From Streptomyces atratus (GTDB taxonomy: Bacteria > Actinomycetota > Actinomycetes > Streptomycetales > Streptomycetaceae): DNA of 64,000 bases. The stretch covers positions 1 to 64,000 of the forward strand of contig NZ_FPJO01000024.1 in assembly GCF_900119365.1 (NCBI RefSeq), read 5' to 3'. Shown here one piece after another: positions 26,397 to 33,603 of this stretch. The position numbers and the translations under genes were made by a program. The notes beneath the pieces are model-generated. The model did not search any database, was not told where the DNA came from, and saw only the letters and a program-made list of their open reading frames with translations. Numbering within the stretch: position 1 is the first letter of the stretch; each line of letters opens with the position of its first letter.

Positions 26397-26698
26397 ACGT
26401 CTGGATCGCCATCGCGCTGACCGCCGTCGGCTGCTACCTCGCCAAACTGCTCGGACTGCTGGTGCCCGCCGGGGTGCTGGAACGCCCGCTCGCCCAGCGC
26501 CTCGCCGCGCTCCTGCCCGTGGCGCTCCTGGCCGCACTCACCGCGCAGCAGACCTTCGGCGACGGGCAGCACCTGGCGCTGGACGCCAGGGGCGCAGGGC
26601 TCGCCGCGGCGGCGCTCGCGCTGGTCCTGCGCGCGCCCTTCCTCGTGGTCGTGGGCTCCGCCGTGGCCGTCACCGCAGGAGTACGTGCCCTCGGCTAG
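26393..26698 (+). CDS. azlD: AzlD-family amino-acid exporter, small subunit
   Basis: 101 residues with three to four hydrophobic helices and the AzlD pattern (VGCYLAKLLGLLVP near the N-terminus, then PVALLAALTAQQTF). It partners AzlC. The ATG at 26393 overlaps the azlC stop by 4 nt, so translation is coupled. The gene stops 13 bp before the truncated MFS gene on the opposite strand. Confidence 0.92.
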   Translation: MNVWIAIALTAVGCYLAKLLGLLVPAGVLERPLAQRLAALLPVALLAALTAQQTFGDGQHLALDARGAGLAAAALALVLRAPFLVVVGSAVAVTAGVRALG

Positions 26699-26711
26699 GG
26701 CCTGTCCCGTC

Positions 26712-27384
26712 TCAGTGCACCGCCGGCGGGGTCTCCGCCATGCCCAGCCGTGCCGCGTCCCGCTCCGGACACAGGAAGCACACGGCGAGCACACCGGCCG
26801 CCGCGACCAGCCCGGCCATCAGCAGATACGCCGAGCGGTAGCCGGCGGGCACGGAGGCGTCCGCATCCACCATCCGGCCCGTGACCAGCGGCGAGAGGAT
26901 TCCGGCGAGTGCGTAGACGAAGGCCAGCGCACCCAGCACCACTCCGCGCTGCCCGGCGGGCGTGATCCTGGCGACGGCCGTCTGCGAGACGGTGAGGATC
27001 ACATTCGTCAGCGCCATCGGACCGACCATCAGCGCGATCTTCAAACCTACGGAGTCCACCTCAGCGAACACCGCGATCGACAGGGCGGCCACGCACATCA
27101 GGAGACCACCGCCGAGCCCCGCCGGAAGCCGGGGCGCGGTTCCCCTGCGGGAGGCCCGCCGAGCCAGCAGGCCGTGCGCCAGCAGCACCACGGCGTTCCC
27201 GACGGCGGTGGCCGTCACCACCGCTCCCGACTGTTTCGTGGTCAGCCCCGAAACCTCGTGCAGATAGTCGGGCGCCCAGGTCAGCCCCGCCGAGAGCAGC
27301 CAGTAGGCGGCGAACGCGCCGAAGGCCGCCGTCAGCCAGGTGCCGGAGAACAGCAGCCGCGTCGCCCGCACCTGCGGGCTGCCG
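26712..27384 (-). pseudogene. MFS transporter, 5'-truncated remnant
   Basis: The minus-strand frame encodes only the C-terminal half of a major facilitator protein: about 220 residues and six membrane helices, from RATRLLFSGTWLTAAFG to the stop. Upstream of about 27384 the frame continues as Arg/Ser-rich nonsense (for example CARWVRTVRSSSGRPATGSS) that is the shadow of another gene fragment on the plus strand. The N-terminal six helices and start are missing. The join with the PucR fragment at about 27376-27390 points to one deletion that removed both 5' ends. The substrate cannot be inferred. Confidence 0.8.
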
Positions 27385-27387
27385 CCC

Positions 27388-27713
27388 GGACCGCACGTCC
27401 TGGACGACGTACTCCTCGAATTCCACCTGTCCCGCCCAGGCCCCAGCAGCCACCGCATCGCCGCCCTGCTGGACCCCGTGGCGGGCCGCCCCGAACTGCT
27501 GCGGACCGTCCGCACCCACCTGGCACAGCACCAGGACGCCTCACCGCGGCTCTGCTGGGGCTGCACCCCAACACCGTCGACAACCGCCTCGCCAGGCTCA
27601 CCGAGCTGACCGGCCTCGACCCGTCGTCACCACGCGGCGCCGCGCTCGCCATCGCGGCCCTGCTGCTGCGCGACACCGCCGCCCGGCCCGACGGAGCGCC
27701 CGCAGCCGGCTGA
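27388..27713 (+). pseudogene. PucR/CdaR-type regulator, 3' remnant with frameshift
   Basis: The plus strand encodes the C-terminal part of a PucR-family regulator: first LDDVLLEFHLS...LLDPVAGRPELLRTVRTHLAQHQD in one frame, then LLGLHPNTVDNRLARLTELTGLDP...ALLLRD (the HTH_30 motif) in another. The change of frame at about 27535-27545 fits loss of one base. The N-terminal regulatory domain is absent. It abuts the 5'-truncated MFS gene, so the pair is the remains of a divergent regulator/transporter locus. Confidence 0.75.
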
Positions 27714-27740
27714 CCGGCACCCGCACCGGCCACGGGGGGC

Positions 27741-28655
27741 TCAGCCGAGGCCGCGTCCGTGGGCGCGCAGAGTCAGGAGGGCCTTGAGCGTCACGATGGG
27801 CCGCCCCTCCAGCGCCGTCCCCGGCGCCCACTGCCGCCAGTTCACCGGCCAGCCGCCGTCCGCCTGCTGCTCGGCCGCGAGATGGTCGAGCGAGCGGGAC
27901 AGCTCCTCGTCGGTGAACCAGTGACGGGCGAGCGACTCGGGCGTACGGGCGTAGTCGTACGGGAAATGCTGCTCACCCGGCGCGTATCCGGCCGCTACGG
28001 GGTACTCGGCGCGCCGCTCCGGATCCAGTACCGCGAGCCGCTGGTCCCGCACCAGCCGCCCGAGCCGGTCGGCCACCGTTTGAGCCCGCGCCCGGTCCGG
28101 AGCGCCGTCCAGAAAGGCGATCGCCGCCTCGATCTCGTAGGGATGTGACTGCTCCAGGGCGTCCACCGCCGCCCAGCAGAAATCGGTGGCCCGGAAGAGC
28201 CAGGCGTGCCACACCGCGTTGCGGTGCAGGAGCCCGACAACGGGGCCGGTGGTCAGCAGCTCGGCGGGAGGATCGTCGACGATCGGGATGAACGGCGCGG
28301 CGGGATAGCCGCGCTGCGTCGGCAGGAGAGCGGGCAGCGCGCCCTCCTTGGTCGACACCTCGGTGAGAAAGCGGCAGATCCGCTCCACCCGCAGTCCGTC
28401 GCAGCGCCCGATGGAGTCCAGCACACTGAGCGCGTGCGCGGTGTGCAGTGGCTGACTGACGGGGCCGCGCAGATCGGGTTCGAGCGCGTGCCCGTAGCCG
28501 CCGTCCTCGTTCAGGTAGGCGGCGAGTGCGGTTTCCACGGCGTCCGCACTTCCTTCCAGGAAGTGATGAGCGAACCGCCGCTGTTCCAGGACACGGGCCG
28601 TGAGCCAGATGAACTGCTCGGCACGATTGAGGGGACTTGTTCCGGTTCCAGCCAT
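27741..28655 (-). CDS. Hypothetical protein with alpha/alpha-toroid (prenyltransferase-like) repeats
   Basis: 304 residues with no signal or membrane segment. Repeated motifs of the type GGYGHALEPDLRGP, QQADGGWPVNW and helical pairs recall the alpha/alpha-toroid fold of terpenoid cyclases and protein prenyltransferases, but the catalytic DxDD or zinc ligands of those enzymes are not visible, so no function is assigned. The ATG at 28655 lacks a clear ribosome-binding site. It sits between the MFS/PucR scar and the conserved DUF3046-recA block. Confidence 0.75.
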   Translation of the reverse strand: MAGTGTSPLNRAEQFIWLTARVLEQRRFAHHFLEGSADAVETALAAYLNEDGGYGHALEPDLRGPVSQPLHTAHALSVLDSIGRCDGLRVERICRFLTEVSTKEGALPALLPTQRGYPAAPFIPIVDDPPAELLTTGPVVGLLHRNAVWHAWLFRATDFCWAAVDALEQSHPYEIEAAIAFLDGAPDRARAQTVADRLGRLVRDQRLAVLDPERRAEYPVAAGYAPGEQHFPYDYARTPESLARHWFTDEELSRSLDHLAAEQQADGGWPVNWRQWAPGTALEGRPIVTLKALLTLRAHGRGLG

Positions 28656-28734
28656 GGACCGACCGTAGGGCGGTAAGCGCTCTCGGCAAGACGTAGCGGT
28701 CCGGCTGCACTCTCAGGAGCGCGATACTGAGGTC

Positions 28735-28929
28735 ATGCGGTTGACGATTTTCTGGGAACGGATGGCGGACCACTTCGGCGCGGGGTACGCCGACTCCTTC
28801 GCGCGCGATCATGTGATGGCCGAGCTCGGCGGGCAGACCGTGCACCAGGCACTGGCCGCGGGCTGGGAGACCAGGGACGTCTGGCGCGGAGTCTGCACGG
28901 CGGTCGGGATCCCCGAGGACAAGCGCTGA
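28735..28929 (+). CDS. DUF3046 protein
   Basis: 64 residues beginning MRLTIFWERMADHFG and including DHVMAELGGQTVHQALAAGW and WRGVC, the signature of actinobacterial DUF3046. Genes of this family are typically found just upstream of recA, as here. Function unknown; the protein is small, soluble and acidic/aromatic. The ATG at 28735 has GAGG only 2 nt upstream. Confidence 0.88.
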   Translation: MRLTIFWERMADHFGAGYADSFARDHVMAELGGQTVHQALAAGWETRDVWRGVCTAVGIPEDKR

Positions 28930-29044
28930 ATCAGGCCCGCCCGCGGCCGGACCTGCACCGATTCCCGGCCCCGTCAGCTGACGGACCTGTGCCGTTGTCC
29001 GGGGTGGGCGGTTGGCTTTCACCGCCGTAGGCGAGACTGGAACC

Positions 29045-30316
29045 GTGGCACCGACAGACGAGACAGCACAGACCCAGCCGCCTTCCACATCCGTCCCGCC
29101 GGCCGCGCCACTCGCCGCGCCCGCCGGCGCCGGGCCGGTACGCATGCCCGCGTGGCTGCCGCGTGCCATGGTGCTCGCCCTGGCGCTCTACGCCTGCTAC
29201 CGGCTCGGCAGCTGGGCGTTCGACCAGCTCATCGGGTTGCTGATCAATGTTCTGATCGCGTTCTTCCTGGCGCTCGCCATCGAGCCGGCGGTGAGCCGGA
29301 TGTCGGCGCGCGGCATGCGCCGCGGCCTCGCCACCTTCCTGGTCTTCCTCGGGGTGCTGATCGCCGGGGTGGGCTTCGTCGTGCTGCTCGGCTCGATGCT
29401 TGCGGGCCAGATCGTCGACATGGTCGAGGAGTTCCCGAAGTATCTGGACTCGGTGATCAACTGGGTCAACCAGACCTTCCACACCGACCTCTCCAGGGTC
29501 GAGGTCCAGGACAGCGTGCTCCACTCCGACTGGCTGCAGAAGTACGTCCAGAACAGCGCGACCGGAGTGCTCGACATCTCCACCACCGTGCTCGGCGGGC
29601 TGTTCCGGCTGCTGACGATCTTCCTGTTCTCCTTCTACTTCGCGGCCGACGGTCCCAGGCTGCGGCGCGCCCTGTGCTCCGTGCTGCCGCCCGCCAGGCA
29701 GGCAGAGGTCCTGCGGGCCTGGGAGATCGCGGTCGACAAGACCGGCGGCTACCTCTACTCGCGCGGTCTGATGGCCCTGATCTCCGGGATCGCGCACTAC
29801 ATCCTGCTGATGATCCTCGGCGTTCCGTACGCGCCCGCGCTGGCCGTCTGGGTCGGGCTGGTCTCCCAGTTCATCCCCACGATCGGCACGTACCTGGCAG
29901 GCGCCCTGCCGATGCTGATCGCGTTCACCGTCGACCCCTGGTACGCGGTGTGGGTGCTCGGCTTCGTCGTGATCTACCAGCAGTTCGAGAACTACGCCCT
30001 GCAGCCCAAGCTCACCTCCAGGACCGTCGACATCCATCCGGCGGTCGCCTTCGGGTCGGTCATCGCGGGCACGGCCCTGATGGGCGCCGTGGGCGCGCTG
30101 ATCGCGATCCCGGCCGTCGCCACGCTCCAGGCTTTCCTCGGTGCGTACGTGAAGCGGTACGACGTGACGGACGACCCGCGGATGCACGGCCGGAGCCGCC
30201 GGCGTGGCGAGCCGGTGCTCACACGTCTGCGCAGTGCCTGGCGGGCCTCCGGCACCGACGGGGGCGAGGACGGAGCGGGCGGCGTCGGGGAGCGGGAGGA
30301 GCCGGGGCGCGCCTGA
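29045..30316 (+). CDS. AI-2E-family transporter (PerM-like permease)
   Basis: 423 residues from the GTG at 29045 (an in-frame TTG lies at 29012). After a Pro/Thr/Ala-rich cytoplasmic N-terminus come about eight membrane helices with the central amphipathic region typical of the family (DMVEEFPKYLDSVINWVNQTF). Family motifs in the second half include YLYSRGLMALISGIAHY, FIPTIGTYLAGALP, YQQFENYALQPKL and GALIAIPAVATLQAF. The C-terminus is a charged tail. Members are variously proposed to export autoinducer-2 or to act as Na+/H+ antiporters; substrate is open. It lies between DUF3046 and recA. Confidence 0.88.
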   Translation: MAPTDETAQTQPPSTSVPPAAPLAAPAGAGPVRMPAWLPRAMVLALALYACYRLGSWAFDQLIGLLINVLIAFFLALAIEPAVSRMSARGMRRGLATFLVFLGVLIAGVGFVVLLGSMLAGQIVDMVEEFPKYLDSVINWVNQTFHTDLSRVEVQDSVLHSDWLQKYVQNSATGVLDISTTVLGGLFRLLTIFLFSFYFAADGPRLRRALCSVLPPARQAEVLRAWEIAVDKTGGYLYSRGLMALISGIAHYILLMILGVPYAPALAVWVGLVSQFIPTIGTYLAGALPMLIAFTVDPWYAVWVLGFVVIYQQFENYALQPKLTSRTVDIHPAVAFGSVIAGTALMGAVGALIAIPAVATLQAFLGAYVKRYDVTDDPRMHGRSRRRGEPVLTRLRSAWRASGTDGGEDGAGGVGEREEPGRA

Positions 30317-30436
30317 CCGACCCGTCGGCAGGGCTGCCCGGGGCTGCTCGGGGGCCCTGCGCCCCGGGTCGCGCCGGCGGCCGGAGCCGCCATCTCCGGG
30401 TGTGGTCCGGGTGCGGACGGGCTCGGAGTGGTGCGC

Positions 30437-30466
30437 TTGACACCAAAATCGAACATCCATTCTCAT
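30437..30466 (+). promoter_or_regulatory. LexA-type SOS box over a recA promoter
   Basis: GAAC-ATCC-ATTC (30451-30462) is one base from the actinobacterial/Bacillus SOS box GAAC-N4-GTTC. It lies between a perfect -35 TTGACA (30437-30442) and a weak -10 (TCTCAT, 30461-30466), so LexA would block this promoter. Confidence 0.55.
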
Positions 30467-30536
30467 GGGATTCCGGCCGGGTTTTCCCGGGCCCGACCGT
30501 GGAGTTGTCCACAGGCCGGGAGGACGTCGAGGCCCA

Positions 30537-30559
30537 TTGTCAGTGGCAGGGGTTAGCGT
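30537..30559 (+). promoter_or_regulatory. RecA-NDp-type DNA-damage promoter of recA
   Basis: TTGTCAGTG (30537-30545), 8 nt, TAGCGT (30554-30559). This is an exact match to the RecA-independent damage promoter described in mycobacteria (TTGTCRGTG-N8-TAnnnT), there activated by ClgR/ClpR. The start point would be about 35 nt before the recA ATG. Confidence 0.75.
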
Positions 30560-30602
30560 CTTTGACGTGAAGCGATCGACTCAAGCAAATCGGGTGGAAC
30601 CC

Positions 30603-31730
30603 ATGGCAGGAACCGACCGCGAGAAGGCGCTGGACGCCGCACTCGCACAGATTGAACGGCAATTCGGCAAGGGCGCGGTGATGCGCCTCGGCGAGCGGCC
30701 GAACGAGCCCATCGAAGTGATCCCCACCGGGTCGACCGCCCTCGACGTGGCCCTCGGGGTCGGCGGCCTGCCGCGCGGCCGTGTGGTGGAGGTGTACGGA
30801 CCGGAGTCCTCCGGCAAGACGACGCTGACGCTGCACGCCGTGGCGAACGCGCAGAAGCTCGGCGGCTCGGTCGCCTTCATCGACGCGGAGCACGCCCTCG
30901 ACCCCGAGTATGCGAAGAAGCTCGGCGTCGACATCGACAGCCTCATCCTGTCCCAGCCGGACAATGGCGAGCAGGCCCTTGAGATCGTGGACATGCTGGT
31001 CCGCTCCGGCGCCCTCGACCTGATCGTCATCGACTCCGTCGCGGCGCTCGTGCCGCGTGCGGAGATCGAGGGCGAGATGGGCGACTCGCACGTGGGTCTG
31101 CAGGCCCGTCTGATGAGCCAGGCGCTCCGCAAGATCACCAGCGCGCTCAACCAGTCCAAGACCACTGCGATCTTCATCAACCAGCTCCGCGAGAAGATCG
31201 GTGTGATGTTCGGCTCGCCGGAGACCACGACCGGTGGCCGGGCGCTCAAGTTCTACGCCTCGGTGCGCCTCGACATCCGCCGGATCGAGACGCTGAAGGA
31301 CGGCACCGAAGCCGTCGGCAACCGCACGCGGGTCAAGGTCGTCAAGAACAAGGTCTCGCCGCCCTTCAAGCAGGCCGAGTTCGACATCCTCTACGGCCAG
31401 GGCATCAGCCGCGAGGGCGGTCTGATCGACATGGGCGTGGAGCACGGCTTCGTCCGCAAGGCGGGCGCCTGGTACACCTACGAGGGCGACCAGCTCGGCC
31501 AGGGCAAGGAGAACGCCCGCAACTTCCTCAAGGACAACCCCGATCTCGCCAACGAGATCGAGAAGAAGATCCTGGAGAAGCTGGGCATCGGCGTCCGGCC
31601 CGAGGACAGCGCCGCCGAGTCCGGGGCGGACGCGGCAGCGGGTGGCGCGGCTCCGGCCGACAGCGCGAAGCCGGCGGCCGCTCCGGCCGGCAAGGCCAAG
31701 CCGGCCAAGACCGCGGCGGCCAAGAGCTAG
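30603..31730 (+). CDS. recA: Recombinase RecA
   Basis: A 375-residue homologous-recombination and SOS co-protease protein, with the length usual for Streptomyces. Walker A is GPESSGKT (66-73). Walker B and the DNA-binding loops are intact (DLIVIDSVAALVPRAEIEGEMGD; NQLREKIGVMFGSPETTTGGRALKFY). The C-terminal tail is Ala/Pro/Lys-rich rather than acidic. No intein is present. The ATG at 30603 follows GGTGGAAC; the open frame upstream covers the promoters and is not coding. Two damage-responsive elements lie upstream. recX follows after 3 bp, so they form one operon. Confidence 0.97.
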   Translation: MAGTDREKALDAALAQIERQFGKGAVMRLGERPNEPIEVIPTGSTALDVALGVGGLPRGRVVEVYGPESSGKTTLTLHAVANAQKLGGSVAFIDAEHALDPEYAKKLGVDIDSLILSQPDNGEQALEIVDMLVRSGALDLIVIDSVAALVPRAEIEGEMGDSHVGLQARLMSQALRKITSALNQSKTTAIFINQLREKIGVMFGSPETTTGGRALKFYASVRLDIRRIETLKDGTEAVGNRTRVKVVKNKVSPPFKQAEFDILYGQGISREGGLIDMGVEHGFVRKAGAWYTYEGDQLGQGKENARNFLKDNPDLANEIEKKILEKLGIGVRPEDSAAESGADAAAGGAAPADSAKPAAAPAGKAKPAKTAAAKS

Positions 31731-31733
31731 GCC

Positions 31734-32465
31734 GTGACGCGTCGTACGGAGTGGCCGGTCAGCGCCACTGACCATCACACCGGTCCCGGCCAGGAATTGG
31801 CCGCCGGGCACATGGCCGAGTCCGAGGATGCGTACGAGCCGGAGACCGGTCCCGGTCGCGGCCAGGGCTCGGGCGCCGGATTCGGCGAGGGGGCGGGTCG
31901 CCGTGCCCGCTCCCGCACCAGGAGCAGCGGTTCCCCCTCCTCGTCGAGGGCCGAGAAGGGGGAGCCGCGAGACCCGGTCGAGCAGGCGCGCAACATCTGC
32001 CTGCGGCTGCTCACCGGGACCCCGCGCACCAGGAAGCAGCTCGCGGACGCCCTGCGTAAACGGGAGATCCCGGACGAGGCGGCCGAGGAAGTGCTCTCGC
32101 GCTTCGAGGACGTCGGATTGATCGACGATGCGGCGTTCGCGGGCGCCTGGGTGGAGTCCCGTCATCACGGACGCGGACTGGCCCGCCGCGCTCTCGTCCG
32201 TGAGCTGCGCACCAAGGGGGTGGACTCCACGCTGATCGACGAGGCCGTCGGGCAGCTGGACTCCGAGCAGGAGGGGGCGACCGCCCGCGAGCTGGTCGCG
32301 CGCAAGCTGCGCTCCACTCGCGGCCTGGACCGCGACAAGCGGCTGCGCCGCCTCGCGGGCATGCTCGCGCGCAAGGGGTACGGGGAGGGCATGGCCCTGC
32401 GCGTCGTGCGGCAGGCACTGGAGGAAGAGGGCGAGGACACGGAAGGGCTGGACGAGCCCTTCTGA
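31734..32465 (+). CDS. recX: Regulatory protein RecX
   Basis: 243 residues. A low-complexity N-terminal extension of about 80 residues (Gly/Arg/Ser/Glu-rich) precedes the RecX three-helix repeats (about 85-235; QARNICLRLLTGTPRTRKQLADAL, IDDAAFAGAWVESRHHGRGLARRAL). RecX caps and disassembles RecA filaments. The GTG at 31734 starts 3 nt after recA. Later in-frame starts would remove the extension without touching the domain, so the true start could be downstream (for example ATG 31812). Confidence 0.92.
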   Translation: MTRRTEWPVSATDHHTGPGQELAAGHMAESEDAYEPETGPGRGQGSGAGFGEGAGRRARSRTRSSGSPSSSRAEKGEPRDPVEQARNICLRLLTGTPRTRKQLADALRKREIPDEAAEEVLSRFEDVGLIDDAAFAGAWVESRHHGRGLARRALVRELRTKGVDSTLIDEAVGQLDSEQEGATARELVARKLRSTRGLDRDKRLRRLAGMLARKGYGEGMALRVVRQALEEEGEDTEGLDEPF

Positions 32466-32638
32466 CCGGGATCGTAGCGGGCGGCGGACATGCGGGGGCT
32501 CCCGGGGAAGCGCCGGACGCAGGGGCGGACAGCACGGGGCGGCGAGGCGTTGAGTGCCGGGGGGAGAGAGCCGTGTGGCGGGCAGTTCCTCGGGTACGGC
32601 CGCCAAGGGGCAGACGAGTTACGGGGGAGGCGCGTTGA

Positions 32639-33301
32639 TCACTGCCCGGCGTGGGCGGCGCGGATGATGGTGGCGTCGATCAGGGCGAGCGCATCCGCGG
32701 CGGTGCGGCCGGGGCAGCGGTTCCAGGGCCCGATCAGCCCGGTCCAGCCCCGGGAGCGGAGCTCGGCGACGAGCCAGGCGCCGGCCCGGTCCACGGTGGC
32801 GAGGGAGCCGTAGCCCAGCCGGTGCGCGGTGAGGAGGGCGCCGCAGATGCACCGTGCACCACGGGCGTTGCGGAGCTGGTACGGGGTGTTCTGCCAGCCC
32901 CATTCGGTCAGGATCTGCCTCGCGTAGGCGAGATGCGTGGAGGGCCGCACCTCGGGCTGGCCGATGCGGCGCCAGGAGTGGAGCCGGTCCGGGAGGACCG
33001 CGCCCAGGCGCCCGGGAAGCGGCCGCTCGCGCGGCGCGGTCGCGGGCAGGGCGCGGACGGAGTCGGCGATGAGCCGGTCGACCGGCACGGACAGCAGGTC
33101 GCGCCAGTCGGCGGGCCGGCGGTCGGGGAGTTGCTCCGCGACGCCGGGGGAGGACGGTAGTACCGGGGCGAGGGAGGACGGCCGCACGGGGTCGGGGGCC
33201 GTTGCCTCCCAACCGGTGATGATCTGCTGCCACGCCTCGGTGTCATGGAGACGAGCGGCCTGGGCGTCCAGCTGGTCGGGGGTGAGGGTGGGGGTCGGCA
33301 T
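32639..33301 (-). CDS. Hypothetical protein (possibly DUF6197-like)
   Basis: 220 residues, soluble. The C-terminal half (about 120-215) has a distinctive block, TPYQLRNARGARCICGALLTAHRLG and PWNRCPGRTAADALALIDATI, that I associate tentatively with DUF6197, found in streptomycetes and phages; no function is known. The Cys pair in RCICGA and the later Cys could bind metal. The ATG at 33301 is the only start before the conserved part. It is divergent from the ABC permease gene and apparently monocistronic. This and the permease look like accessory content within the recA-glu interval. Confidence 0.7.
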   Translation of the reverse strand: MPTPTLTPDQLDAQAARLHDTEAWQQIITGWEATAPDPVRPSSLAPVLPSSPGVAEQLPDRRPADWRDLLSVPVDRLIADSVRALPATAPRERPLPGRLGAVLPDRLHSWRRIGQPEVRPSTHLAYARQILTEWGWQNTPYQLRNARGARCICGALLTAHRLGYGSLATVDRAGAWLVAELRSRGWTGLIGPWNRCPGRTAADALALIDATIIRAAHAGQ

Positions 33302-33603
33302 GGGTGCGAGGCCTCCGTCACATCGGTCCTTGGTGTTGAGGTGAATGTCCGTCGGCTACGGGGATCGCTCCACCGGAGCGTGGCGTTCGGGTGTGTCGGG
33401 GCGGATTCGGGGGAACGGCCGGCTGCATACGGGGGGCAGCCCCCCGCCCGAACACACAGGCACGCTGCAGTGTGCGGGCACCCATGCACAGAGCACTGTG
33501 TGACGCATGACGGAGCAGCCGCACACCCGGCCCCGCCCGGGACTCCGGCGCCGCCACCGACCGTGATCCCCAAGCGCGACCACAGAAGAGAGACGGACGC
33601 ACG
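33302..33603. other. Divergent intergenic region with candidate operator
   Basis: 302 bp. A 16-bp near-palindrome, GCACGCTGCAGTGTGC (33460-33475, centre CTGCAG), lies inside a longer inverted repeat CACACAG (33453-33459) / CTGTGTG (33496-33502). A GC-only hairpin GGGGGGC-A-GCCCCCC (33431-33445) lies just upstream. No regulator gene is adjacent. Confidence 0.5.

Noticed and set aside
30465..30602. N-terminal extension of RecA
   Set aside because: The open frame covers the damage promoters; the conserved RecA N-terminus starts at ATG 30603 after a ribosome-binding site.
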